A DNA stretch of 60,092 bases. Source: Pirellulales bacterium (GTDB taxonomy: Bacteria > Planctomycetota > Planctomycetia > Pirellulales > JACPPG01). The stretch's first letter is position 1. Every line of letters starts with the position of its first letter. This document shows positions 46,610-55,128 of the stretch, one piece after another. Made by a program: the position numbers and the translations under genes. Below the pieces are notes generated by a model. That model was not told the DNA's origin, made no database searches, and saw only the letters and a program-made list of their open reading frames with translations. The stretch spans positions 1 through 60,092 of the forward strand of contig DASZWQ010000064.1 in assembly GCA_035546535.1 (NCBI GenBank). The letters are read 5' to 3'.

Positions 46610-47626
46610 CTACTTGCCGCTTTCCGGAATTGGCTCGCTCAATTCATTCCCGCGCGCCGCCGTCGGACCTGTGACGGGATTGACCCGCGCGGGCGCCAGG
46701 CGCGGAAATCCGAACGCACGATCCGCTTCGATCTCGCCGTGCGGGTAGTCCGTCGTCAGGATGTGCGCTCCCCCGCGCAACGCTTGTTCGCGCCCGGCAG
46801 CGCGGATGTTTCCCTGCGAGTCGACGCGGGTACGAATCAGATAGCCGGCCCGGGCCAGGTCGTCGATCGCCGGATCGTTGGGATTGTTTCGAATCAGGAC
46901 CGCCGAGTGAGGTTGTTCGAGGTCGGATTCGACGAACATCGCCCGACCTTCGAGCGCCGGATGCCCTTCCAGATATCCAGCGCGATTGGCGCCGTTTTCG
47001 TGCAAGATGGCAAAGACCTTGCCGGCCGCATCAGCCAGGGTTGGCCATTTGCCAGCATGAACGGCCTCCCACAGCGTTTTGTGCTGGCCGCGCACGTCGT
47101 CGGGCGACAAGAGCCGTGGCCCCGGAAACACGGCGCGGAGCTGTTCGTCGAGTTGCATTACGTCGGCCGGCGTGGGGCGCCTGTACGACTTGTTGAGTTG
47201 AAATCCCTCTTCCTTGAGCTCCATCAAAAGCGAGATGGGAACGTGCCGCGGGTGGGCTTTCGACCAACGACTGATCGTCTCGAGCGCATCACGAAATGTT
47301 GGCACGGTCGTCCCGCCGTCAAAGCCGGGCACGTGCATCACCTGCCACCCCTTTTCGGACGACAGGTTCAAATCCAACTCGAAATTGCGCACGCCCTGGT
47401 CCAATTGCTGGTCGAGCGGCTGGCGCGAGTAGTCCCAATCCTTGGCATCTTTGCGCACCGCGATGGCCGCTTTCAAGATTCCGGCCGGCGGTCGCAGGTG
47501 ATAGCTATTGTGCGTGCCGACCACTTGGATTTGATTGAGGCGCAGGCCGCCCGCCGCCGGCTGGGCGGCGAAACACGCTCCGTGCCAGGTGCATCCAAGT
47601 ACGATGAACCACAAGCCGACACGCAT
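46610..47626 (-). CDS. secreted calcium-dependent phosphoinositide phospholipase C-like protein
   Basis: This 338-residue protein has a signal peptide (GLWFIVLGCTWHGACFAA) and a TIM-barrel PI-PLC-like domain. The first catalytic His is in VVGTHNSYH, the metal-binding Glu and Asp are in RNFELDLN, and a second His is in WQVMHVPGFDGG. A C-terminal segment contains TDYPHGEIEAD. These features match the calcium-dependent phosphoinositide-specific PLC family of bacteria. The ATG at 47626 follows GGAGG. It probably cleaves a phosphodiester in an extracellular lipid or glycan, but the substrate is uncertain. Confidence 0.86.
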   Translation of the reverse strand: MRVGLWFIVLGCTWHGACFAAQPAAGGLRLNQIQVVGTHNSYHLRPPAGILKAAIAVRKDAKDWDYSRQPLDQQLDQGVRNFELDLNLSSEKGWQVMHVPGFDGGTTVPTFRDALETISRWSKAHPRHVPISLLMELKEEGFQLNKSYRRPTPADVMQLDEQLRAVFPGPRLLSPDDVRGQHKTLWEAVHAGKWPTLADAAGKVFAILHENGANRAGYLEGHPALEGRAMFVESDLEQPHSAVLIRNNPNDPAIDDLARAGYLIRTRVDSQGNIRAAGREQALRGGAHILTTDYPHGEIEADRAFGFPRLAPARVNPVTGPTAARGNELSEPIPESGK

Positions 47627-47969
47627 GGGTGTAACCTCCACAAAGTTCCGTTAAGCAATCGGCCGTGGCCGCGAAATTCGAACGCCCAACTTTCTGCTCA
47701 TGCTACCGGCCGAGTTTACTCGGGGGAAAAGGGATAACAACCGACTACGACCTTTGGCGTATTGGGCTCCGCTGGCGTCGGCGGTTGCCCCGAATAGCTC
47801 GATTGACATGGTTTCCTGAACCCGCGAAACTAGTTAGTGAAACTCGGGGTAAGCCCTTTGACGGCTCGCCCGAATCCCGCCGTGGAAAACGCGCCCTGCC
47901 GACCGCTTCGCCGGGCGTTTCCCTGTGTGAAATCCCTATTCGTCCCTGACTTTCAGGAGTTGATCGACG
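47627..47969. other. intergenic region between PLC-like and redoxin genes
   Basis: These 343 bases separate two divergent genes. I see a perfect -35-like TTGACA at 47803-47808 but no well-spaced -10. The stretch GGAAAACGCG near 47882, followed downstream by GGGCGTTTCC, can form an imperfect hairpin. No gene or RNA was recognised. Confidence 0.35.
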
Positions 47970-48572
47970 ATGCGCAAGATTTCGGCAATCGCCTTTCTAT
48001 TGGTGGTTCTGCTGGCAAGCACGGCCGTGGCCGGCAAGTTCAACAAGGTTTTGAGCATCGGCGATACCGCCCCGTCGCTGGCCAACATTGTCGGCACTGA
48101 CGACAAGCAACACAGCCTGGCCGACTATAAGGATGCCAAGGCGATCGTGGTCGTCTTCACCTGCAATCATTGCCCGGTCGCGCAACAATACGAGCAGCGG
48201 CTCGTCGAATTGCAGCGCGATTACAAGGACAAGAACGTGCAGGTCATCGCCATCTGCGTCAACGGCGGCGACGAAGACAACCTGGCCCACATGAAGAAGC
48301 GCGCCGAAGAGCGCGAGTTCAACTTCCCCTACTTGTCCGATCCGACGCAAGCGGCCGGCAAACTGTACGGCGCGCAAAAGACGCCCGAGGTCGTTGTTCT
48401 CGACGGCAAGCGCAAGGTCGTGTACATGGGCGCGATCGACGATAGCTGGATGGCCGCTGACGAAGTGAAGAAGCCGTACGTCCGCAACGCACTCGACGCG
48501 GTGCTGTCGGGTAAGAGCCCCGAGGTGCAGGAAGCGCGCGCCACGGGCTGCGGCATCGAATACGCTCGCTAG
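47970..48572 (+). CDS. exported redoxin (thioredoxin-fold) protein
   Basis: This 200-residue protein has a signal peptide (ISAIAFLLVVLLASTAVA) and a thioredoxin-like domain. Its active-site region is VVVFTCNHCPVAQQY, a CNHC form of the CxxC motif that is common in the planctomycete redoxin family. Strands VQVIAICVNGGDE and KTPEVVVLDGKRKVVY complete the fold. AGGAG lies 11 bases before the ATG. A second thioredoxin-like gene (TlpA type) follows 67 bases downstream. It probably works as a periplasmic thiol reductase or peroxidase. Confidence 0.9.
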   Translation: MRKISAIAFLLVVLLASTAVAGKFNKVLSIGDTAPSLANIVGTDDKQHSLADYKDAKAIVVVFTCNHCPVAQQYEQRLVELQRDYKDKNVQVIAICVNGGDEDNLAHMKKRAEEREFNFPYLSDPTQAAGKLYGAQKTPEVVVLDGKRKVVYMGAIDDSWMAADEVKKPYVRNALDAVLSGKSPEVQEARATGCGIEYAR

Positions 48573-48639
48573 AAAGTCCCGGTCCGGCTACGGTCCTGAA
48601 CGGCGGCGTTCGCTACGATTCCTCTGGGAGCTTCGTCTG

Positions 48640-49254
48640 ATGTGGCGCCTCCTTCGAATTACTTGCGCGTTGTCATTCGGCGGGTTGGCTTTCTCGACCT
48701 GCTTGATGCTCGCCGGCTGCGCCAAGGAACATCCGGGCGCTGAATCCAAAGCGGGCAAAGTTGGCAAATCCGAGACCGAAGCGCTGGCCGAGGAAGGCAA
48801 GCCTGCGCCGATCCCGGTCACCGTGGTTGGCAAGGAGGAGTATCAAAAGGCCATCGCCGCGCATCAGGGCAAGGTGGTGCTCGTCGACTACTGGGCCACC
48901 TGGTGCGGACCGTGCGTCAAGCAGTTTCCTCATACCGTCGAACTGTGGCAGAAAAACCGCGATCGCGGTCTGGACGTGATCGCCCTCTCGTTTGACGAGC
49001 CAACGGAGGTCGAGAGCGTGCAAAAGTTCCTTGCCGACAAAGGCGCAACGTTCGAGAACCTGATCAGCAAAGTGGGCGCGGCGGAATCTTCGGCCGACGA
49101 ATTCGACTTCGACGGGGCACTGCCGAATTACGCGATCTACGGCCGCGACGGGAAACTGGTGAAGCGCATTTCGCCTTCGGATCCCACGATTCCATTCCGC
49201 CCGGAGCTGATCGACCAGGCGATCGAAGAGCAACTGGCCCTGCCGGCCCCGTGA
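48640..49254 (+). CDS. TlpA-family thioredoxin lipoprotein
   Basis: This 204-residue lipoprotein has a signal ending in the lipobox LAGC, followed by a charged linker. The TlpA-like domain has YWATWCGPCVKQFP, the WCGPC motif of reductive thioredoxins, and ends with ELIDQAIEEQL. It sits after an exported redoxin gene on the same strand. The pair suggests thiol-disulfide exchange at the membrane surface, for example in supporting cytochrome maturation or secreted proteins. The GGGAG ribosome site precedes the ATG. Confidence 0.9.
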   Translation: MWRLLRITCALSFGGLAFSTCLMLAGCAKEHPGAESKAGKVGKSETEALAEEGKPAPIPVTVVGKEEYQKAIAAHQGKVVLVDYWATWCGPCVKQFPHTVELWQKNRDRGLDVIALSFDEPTEVESVQKFLADKGATFENLISKVGAAESSADEFDFDGALPNYAIYGRDGKLVKRISPSDPTIPFRPELIDQAIEEQLALPAP

Positions 49255-49472
49255 TTGGAACTGGATTAGCGGCGTAGGTGCAAGTCACTGTAGCCGGGGT
49301 CTGCGACCCTGGATGCGCTCGTCGGCTTCCAAGATGCCGAAATTCGATGGTATCGCTACCGGCGTCACGGACCCCAGCTACAGAGTCGCCCTGCCCGGGC
49401 CCCCTTTCCCTCTGGCCCCTATTTTCAGCTATCCTAACTACAGGTGGCTGCCGTTCTGACTTTTTCCGAAGA

Positions 49473-51326
49473 ATGCGCATGTTTGAGTACTTCGCCAGCC
49501 TGTTTACCATTGCCCCGCGAGCGCGCCTGCTGGCGGCTGCCGGCCTGCTGACCGGGGTCGGGTTGGGTACCCAGCTCCGTGCGGCCGACCCCAATGCCGG
49601 TCTCGCCGATCGCGTCCAAGGTCTGATCGTGCGGCTGGGCGACAACGATTATTTCGTGCGCGAGCGCGCCCAGGGGGAACTGGGCAAGATCGGCTTCGAA
49701 GCCTTCGACGCCTTGGAGGTCGCCGCCGAGAACGACGACATCGAGATTGCCTCGCGCGCCAAGGCGCTCGTGAATCAGATGCAAATCGAGTGGACCACGG
49801 CCGACGATCCGCCGGAGGTCAAAAAGCAACTGCACAACTACGGGCTCAAGGACGAAGCGGCCCACATCGCTCTTATCGCCCCCTTGGCCGAGATACCCGG
49901 CGACAAAGGCTTGCCGGTTTTGTGCCGGCTGGTGCGGTTCGACAAATCGCCAGTCCTCTCGAAGCTGGCCGCGCTGGCGATCATCGAACAGAAAAAGCCC
50001 GGGGCAGAGAGTTGGCCGGCCCGCGAAAAGACGATCAAGGAAGTTTTGGGCAACAGCCCGCGTGCTGCCGCCGAGTGGCTGCGGACGTACCTGGCCGCGC
50101 AGCAAGATCCCGCCGCGGCGATCGAAGCATGGGGCAAGCTGGCTGAGCTCGAGCAGCACGCGATGCCGCAGCACACACAGCCGCAGATCGTGTGTGCCCT
50201 GTGGCGGCAGCAGGTCGCCGTATTGCGGAAGCTTGATCGTCGCGACGAAGCCGTGGCCTCGATGATGAAGATCGTCGATCTCGAGGAAGGGCACAGCGAA
50301 ACCTTGGCCGAACTGGTGCGCTGGCTGGTCGAGCAAGAGGCCTGGGACGTGGTCGACACCGTGGCAAAACGCTTTGCCGACCGCATCGACCGCGAGCCGA
50401 TCCTGCTCTATACGCTGGCCCAGGCACAGCAAGTGCGCGGGAACGAAGCTCTCGCCCAGCAGACGGCCGAGCGCGCCCTGAAATTGAACGAGGGGAACTC
50501 GTTCGACAAGCTGGTGCAGCACGTCGAAGCCGCGCGCGAGCTGCAGCGCCGCGGCATGCTGAAGTGGTGCCAGCAGGAATACATGCACGTCATCTCGACC
50601 GGCGCGCCCGGCGATTTCATCACGCTTTTTGCCCAGCGTGGCCTGGCGGAGCTAGCACACGATCAGGGGGACGATGCCCTGGCGGCCAAGGTGTGGGAAG
50701 AGGCCGTGAAGGCCCGCGAAGCCAAAGAGAAGAACAAGGAAGGGGACGTTCAGGACCTGGCCAACCGCTTTGGGCCGATCGAAACGATGCGGGCGCGGAT
50801 GCACTTCTTCAAAGCCTGTCGCTACCTGGCCGAGGGAAACACCGCCGAGCAGTTGGTCGAGCTGAAAGCCGGGCTGGAGGATGATCCGACTGAAATCGAC
50901 GTATTGATCGCCATGTATCATTACCCGAATCTCGACGCCGAGCTGAAAGAAAAAACGCGTCGTTTGCTGAACGAATCGATCGAGTCTTTCCGCCGCGATA
51001 TTCAGGAATCGCCGGATGACGCCACGAACTACAACCAACTGGCCTGGTTGATCGCCAACACCGAAGGTGACCCGCAAGAGGCGCGGCGCAACAGCGAGCG
51101 GTCACTGGAGATCATTCGCGCGCAGTCCGACGACAAGGAAGGGCGCTCGTCCGAGGCTGGCTATCTCGATACCTTGGCGCGATGCCATTATGCTTGTGGC
51201 GACCTGGTCCGCGCCGTCGAGACGCAGACGAAAGCCATCGAATTGGATCCGCACTCGGGCCAGATGCGCAAGCAACTGAAACTATTCAAGTCTGAGCTGG
51301 AGAAATCCGAGCGCAAGGGGCCGTAG
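49473..51326 (+). CDS. secreted HEAT/TPR repeat protein
   Basis: This 617-residue protein has a signal-like N-terminus ending near LRAAD. A HEAT-like helical region follows (LIVRLGDNDYFVRERAQGEL then LPVLCRLVRF). From about residue 280 there are TPR repeats such as VASMMKIVDLEEG and ALAQQTAERALKLNEG, ending YLDTLARCHYACGDLVRAVE. I chose the ATG at 49473 because the frame upstream, although open to 49278, is not protein-like. It is probably a scaffold protein at the envelope. The following alpha/beta hydrolase starts 25 bases after its stop. Confidence 0.75.
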   Translation: MRMFEYFASLFTIAPRARLLAAAGLLTGVGLGTQLRAADPNAGLADRVQGLIVRLGDNDYFVRERAQGELGKIGFEAFDALEVAAENDDIEIASRAKALVNQMQIEWTTADDPPEVKKQLHNYGLKDEAAHIALIAPLAEIPGDKGLPVLCRLVRFDKSPVLSKLAALAIIEQKKPGAESWPAREKTIKEVLGNSPRAAAEWLRTYLAAQQDPAAAIEAWGKLAELEQHAMPQHTQPQIVCALWRQQVAVLRKLDRRDEAVASMMKIVDLEEGHSETLAELVRWLVEQEAWDVVDTVAKRFADRIDREPILLYTLAQAQQVRGNEALAQQTAERALKLNEGNSFDKLVQHVEAARELQRRGMLKWCQQEYMHVISTGAPGDFITLFAQRGLAELAHDQGDDALAAKVWEEAVKAREAKEKNKEGDVQDLANRFGPIETMRARMHFFKACRYLAEGNTAEQLVELKAGLEDDPTEIDVLIAMYHYPNLDAELKEKTRRLLNESIESFRRDIQESPDDATNYNQLAWLIANTEGDPQEARRNSERSLEIIRAQSDDKEGRSSEAGYLDTLARCHYACGDLVRAVETQTKAIELDPHSGQMRKQLKLFKSELEKSERKGP

Positions 51327-51351
51327 GATTTCGCGAGGGAGGGATTTGCCC

Positions 51352-52158
51352 ATGCGCCGCATCAGCGTTGGCGAGGCTCAATTCAACGTCTACGAGCGCG
51401 GGGCGGGTCCCGCGGTCGTCTTCCTGCATGGTTTTCCGCTGAGCCATTCGATGTGGATGCGCCAGCTCGACGAGCTGGGCGCGACGAATCGCCTGGTTGC
51501 CCCCGACTTGCGCGGCTTCGGGCGCAGCACGGTCACCGACGGCAAGGTCACAATGGCCCAGATGGCCGACGACGTGGCCGGCATTCTCGATTGTATGAAC
51601 ATTCGCCAATCGGTATGCCTGTGCGGCTTGTCGATGGGGGGCTACGTGGCGTTTGAATTTTGGCGTCGCCATCGCGATCGGGTGCGATCGATGATTTTGT
51701 GCGATACGCGCAGCCTGCCCGACACGCCCGAGGCGGCCGCCGGCCGGCACCAGACGGCGGACCGCGTCCTTGCCGACGGAGCCGGCGTGGTCGCCGAGGC
51801 CATGCTTCCCAAGTTGCTCGGTCCTCGCACGCGGGCGGAACAGCCGCTCGTGGCCGAGGCGGTGCGCGAAATGATCCTCGCCACCGATCCGCACGGGATC
51901 GCAGCGGCGCTGCGCGGCATGGCCGAGCGCGCCGATTCGACCGATCTACTGTCCAAGATTACTGTGCGAACACTGGTCCTGGTGGGGCAAGAAGACGCCA
52001 TCAGCCCGCCGGATGAAATGCGCAAACTGGCCGGCGGAATTCCGCAGGCGCAATTCACGGTCATTCCGGGCGCGGGGCATATGTCGCCGCTGGAGAATTC
52101 GTCGGCGGTCAACGGCGCGATCGCGGCGTTCCTGGCCAACGAATTGCATGCGCGGTAA
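51352..52158 (+). CDS. alpha/beta hydrolase
   Basis: This 268-residue serine hydrolase has the oxyanion motif FLHGFPLSHSMW, the nucleophile elbow LCGLSMGGYV with Ser, and the catalytic His in PGAGHMSPLE. It has no signal peptide. The ATG at 51352 follows GAGGGAGGG; a TTG two codons upstream is less likely. It starts 25 bases after the HEAT/TPR gene stop. A 3-oxoadipate enol-lactonase-like role is possible from the general pattern, but the family is too broad to assign a substrate. Confidence 0.88.
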   Translation: MRRISVGEAQFNVYERGAGPAVVFLHGFPLSHSMWMRQLDELGATNRLVAPDLRGFGRSTVTDGKVTMAQMADDVAGILDCMNIRQSVCLCGLSMGGYVAFEFWRRHRDRVRSMILCDTRSLPDTPEAAAGRHQTADRVLADGAGVVAEAMLPKLLGPRTRAEQPLVAEAVREMILATDPHGIAAALRGMAERADSTDLLSKITVRTLVLVGQEDAISPPDEMRKLAGGIPQAQFTVIPGAGHMSPLENSSAVNGAIAAFLANELHAR

Positions 52159-52186
52159 GCTGGCCGACCGCGCGATGATTCTTGCA

Positions 52187-52211
52187 TAGCGCCGAGCAAG
52201 CTCGGCGGCTA
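52187..52211. terminator. hairpin after the alpha/beta hydrolase
   Basis: TAGCGCCGAGC pairs with GCTCGGC-G-GCTA around a 2-base loop, an 11-pair stem with one bulged G, 28 bases after the stop. No clear T-run follows. The core GCCGAGCAAGCTCGGC is a palindrome and may be another repeat family rather than a true terminator. Confidence 0.5.
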
Positions 52212-52266
52212 ACTTTAGATTTACTGCCCGCTGCCATCTGCCTCTGCCTGCTCTGGTCGGCCCTCC

Positions 52267-53307
52267 ATGAACTCTGTCGAAACGCCTGCCTCGCTTGGTT
52301 ATCGCATGCCGGCCGAATGGGAGCCGCACGCGGCGACCTGGCTGTCGTGGCCGCACAACCTGGAAAGCTGGCCCGGCAACTTTGACCCGATTCCCGGTGT
52401 GTGGGCCGAGCTGGTGCGCACCCTTTCGGCGCACGAGCCGGTACACGTGCTGGCCGGAGGGCCCGAAGTGCTGGCCCAGGCCCACGCGATGGTGGGCGAC
52501 TTGCCGCAAGTCACGATTCACGACATCGCGACGAACGACGCTTGGACGCGCGATCACGGACCGATGTTCCTGCAAGGTCCGGCAGGCGCCGAACCGGCCC
52601 TTGTGCACTGGGGCTATAACGCCTGGGGCGGCAAGTATCCGCCCTTCGACCGCGACGTGCAGGTGCCGGCCAAGATCGCGCGCCTTCTCGGCATGCGCCG
52701 CTTCGAGCCGGGCATCATTCTCGAAGGGGGCGCGATCGACGTGAATGGGCTGGGCGCGGTGCTCACGACCGAACAGTGCCTGCTGAACCCGAATCGCAAC
52801 CCGCACCTTTCGCGCGCCGACGTTGAGCGCTACTTGCGCGATTACGGCGTCGGCCGGCACGTGATCTGGCTGGGCGAAGGCATTGTCGGTGACGATACCG
52901 ACGGGCATATCGACGAGCTGGCGCGTTTTGTCGGGCCGCGTACGGTCGTGACCGCGCTCGAAGACGATCCGGCCGACGAAAACTATCAGGCGCTGGCCGA
53001 CAACCTGCGCCGCCTGCAATCGGCCGTCGATCAAGAGGGACGCCCGCTGGAGGTCGTCACGTTTCCGATGCCACGCGCCGTGTATTACGACGACCGCCGA
53101 CTGCCGGCCAGCTACATGAATTTCTACGTCGCCAACGGCGTGGTTATCGTGCCGCAATTCGATTGCCCAGCCGATGCGGTCGCCATCGAGCGGCTCGCGC
53201 AGCTCTTTCCCGGCCGGCAGGTGCGTGGGCTGCGGGCCGTCGAGCTTGTCTGGGGCCTGGGCACCTTCCACTGTAGCACGCAGCAACAGCCACGCGCGAT
53301 GAGCTAG
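52267..53307 (+). CDS. aguA: agmatine deiminase family protein
   Basis: This 346-residue enzyme of the peptidyl-arginine deiminase superfamily converts agmatine to N-carbamoylputrescine on the route to putrescine. Recognisable are WLSWPHNLESWP, the loop NDAWTRDHGPMFL, ILEGGAIDVNG, DTDGHIDELARFV and the C-terminal catalytic Cys in GTFHCSTQQQP. Residue order and length fit. It is cytoplasmic and stands apart from a polyamine operon; no N-carbamoylputrescine amidase is visible nearby. An IR element starts 33 bases after its stop. Confidence 0.93.
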   Translation: MNSVETPASLGYRMPAEWEPHAATWLSWPHNLESWPGNFDPIPGVWAELVRTLSAHEPVHVLAGGPEVLAQAHAMVGDLPQVTIHDIATNDAWTRDHGPMFLQGPAGAEPALVHWGYNAWGGKYPPFDRDVQVPAKIARLLGMRRFEPGIILEGGAIDVNGLGAVLTTEQCLLNPNRNPHLSRADVERYLRDYGVGRHVIWLGEGIVGDDTDGHIDELARFVGPRTVVTALEDDPADENYQALADNLRRLQSAVDQEGRPLEVVTFPMPRAVYYDDRRLPASYMNFYVANGVVIVPQFDCPADAVAIERLAQLFPGRQVRGLRAVELVWGLGTFHCSTQQQPRAMS

Positions 53308-53340
53308 TCGTCTGGCCGGTATCTGCCGTCGAGAAAATTT

Positions 53341-53469
53341 GCCACGGAGTACACCGAGAGCACAGAGTCGGAGCAGGGGTGAATCTTGCGAGCTTGCCTG
53401 AGGGCGATCGCGATCCAGCGATTTGCGTTCAAAAGAAATTCCCTCGGTGACCTCTGTGTGCTCGGTGGC
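53341..53469. repeat. inverted-repeat element, CACGGAG family, copy 3
   Basis: Left arm GCCACGGAGTACACCGAG from 53341 extends to about 53369 and is complementary to 53441-53469, whose reverse complement begins GCCACCGAGCACACAGAG. The spacing between arms is about 70 bases. It sits 33 bases after the agmatine deiminase stop. It is the third copy of the family found at 4401 and 26545. Confidence 0.75.
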
Positions 53470-53509
53470 TAATCGGTGCATGTTACTGGAACGAAGATCG
53501 ACTAAAGAC

Positions 53510-53965
53510 ATGAACAAAGCCTTCGTTCGCGAACCGGAAGATACCGGGCAGCGACACTGCCCGCGCTGTGGATCGCTGGCTGTGGCGGCGACCGCGGAAG
53601 CAGTGCGCGAACATTTGGATGCTGCGGCGCTTGCGAACCTGTCCGAGACGGCCTGGTTCTGCCCCTTCCCACGCTGCGAGGTCGCGTACTTCGACACGTT
53701 CGAGCGCGTGGCCACGGTGGAACAGTTGCGATATCCGGTGTGGCCGAAGGATCTCGAGGCGCCCTTGTGCAGTTGTTTCGGGCTGACGCGCGACGACGTC
53801 GAGCAGGATATCCGCGAAGGAGGCGTGACACGCGTGCGGGCGACGGTCGAGCGCGCGAAAACTGCCGAAGCCCGCTGCCAGTCGCTGGCGCCCGACGGTC
53901 GTTCCTGCGTGGGCGAAGTGCAGCGCTATTACATGAAGCTACGGCAAGAAAGCGGACGGGCGTAG
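53510..53965 (+). CDS. CopZ/BFD-like zinc and Fe-S protein
   Basis: This 151-residue protein starts with a zinc-binding segment (CPRCGS followed by FCPFPRCEVAYFD). It ends with a BFD-like [2Fe-2S] domain holding four Cys (LCSCFGLTRDDVEQDI and CQSLAPDGRSC). This arrangement is like the N-terminal part of Archaeoglobus CopZ, a copper chaperone, but there is no C-terminal heavy-metal domain. The ATG at 53510 is chosen; one at 53480 is an alternative. It may handle iron or copper, or act as a redox partner. No copper ATPase is adjacent, so the CopZ link is only by domain. Confidence 0.7.
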   Translation: MNKAFVREPEDTGQRHCPRCGSLAVAATAEAVREHLDAAALANLSETAWFCPFPRCEVAYFDTFERVATVEQLRYPVWPKDLEAPLCSCFGLTRDDVEQDIREGGVTRVRATVERAKTAEARCQSLAPDGRSCVGEVQRYYMKLRQESGRA

Positions 53966-54210
53966 CCAGCAGAGCTCCGCCGCTTTACACCTGCGGCCGC
54001 ATTGCGGATACTACCAGCCTGCGCGGTAGTCGCTACGCCCGGTGGTGGATTTCGAATCCCGTCACGAGAGCGGTCGTCTCGGGGCTTGTGCGGGTCTGCC
54101 GAACGTGTGCGCGGCGACCAGGGCTGGATCGCCCCCGCGTGGCTCATCGACGTTTGTGCGCCGGCAGCCGGCGCACGACCGCATGAAAGTTCCGAGGGAG
54201 CGCTTCGCCC

Positions 54211-55017
54211 ATGGCACGGCTGTCGATGAACGAAATGACGACCTACCGCTGGTCGTTCGAAGAAGACGTGGCGCACTATAAGGCCGCGGGCATTCCGGCC
54301 ATCGGCGTCTGGCGGCAAAAGCTGTCCGACTATGGCGAGGAGAAGGGAATCGAGCTGTTGGCCGAAAGCGGCCTGGCCGTGTCGAGCCTGTTGTGGGCGG
54401 GCGGCTTCACTGGCAGCGACGGCCGCTCATTTCGCGACAGCATCGACGACGCCTTCGAGGCCGTCCGCCTGGCGGCGATGATGCAAGCCGGCTGCCTGGT
54501 CGTCTACACCGGCTCGCGGTATCAGCACACGCACAATCACGCCAAGCGGTTGGCGCGCGACGCGCTGCGCGAGGTATCCGGTCTGGCCGCCGATCTGGGA
54601 GTGCAGCTGGCTTTGGAGCCGATGCATCCAGGCTGCGCCACCGATTTCACATTTCTTACGGACATCGACAAGACGCTGGAACTGATCGAGGCCGTGGGCA
54701 ATCCGGCCCTGCGGATCGTGTTCGATACCTATCATTTCGGGCATGACGATCAGGTGCGGTCGCAACTCGGTGAGCTGGCCCCCCGCATTGCGATCGTGCA
54801 TTTGGGCGACGGGCACGAGCCGCCGCAGCGCGAGCAGAATCGGGCCCGTCTGGGCGAAGGAAACGTGCCGCTGGCCGAAATCGTCGACGGCCTGGTTCGC
54901 GGAGGCTACAACGGCGACTACGACGTCGAGCTGATGGGCGAGGATATCGAAAATTCGTGCTACAAGTCGCTCTTGGCCGACTCGAAATGCGCCTTCGACC
55001 GACTCGTGGCGAGCTAG
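54211..55017 (+). CDS. sugar phosphate isomerase/epimerase (xylose isomerase-like TIM barrel)
   Basis: This 268-residue protein belongs to the AP-endonuclease-2/xylose-isomerase-like TIM-barrel superfamily. Signs are the metal-site residues in VQLALEPMHPG, VFDTYHFGHDD, IVHLGDGHEPP and GDYDVELMGED. The ribosome site GAGGGAG lies 13 bases before the ATG. No partner gene that would reveal its substrate is close. The next gene downstream is a cystathionine gamma-lyase family enzyme. Typical planctomycete genomes carry many of these, so function is open. Confidence 0.88.
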   Translation: MARLSMNEMTTYRWSFEEDVAHYKAAGIPAIGVWRQKLSDYGEEKGIELLAESGLAVSSLLWAGGFTGSDGRSFRDSIDDAFEAVRLAAMMQAGCLVVYTGSRYQHTHNHAKRLARDALREVSGLAADLGVQLALEPMHPGCATDFTFLTDIDKTLELIEAVGNPALRIVFDTYHFGHDDQVRSQLGELAPRIAIVHLGDGHEPPQREQNRARLGEGNVPLAEIVDGLVRGGYNGDYDVELMGEDIENSCYKSLLADSKCAFDRLVAS

Positions 55018-55128
55018 AGTTGTGCTAGTTCGTGCTCGTGCCGCGCCGGCTCGAAACTCGACGCACTCCGCCGCCGATCCGCGGCGGACCCTTGGCGAAC
55101 CGCCTGCCACTTTGAGGACAGCCGTTTG

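Noticed and set aside
47803..47836. Sigma-70-type promoter before the redoxin gene
   Set aside because: A consensus TTGACA is present but no -10 box lies at proper spacing.
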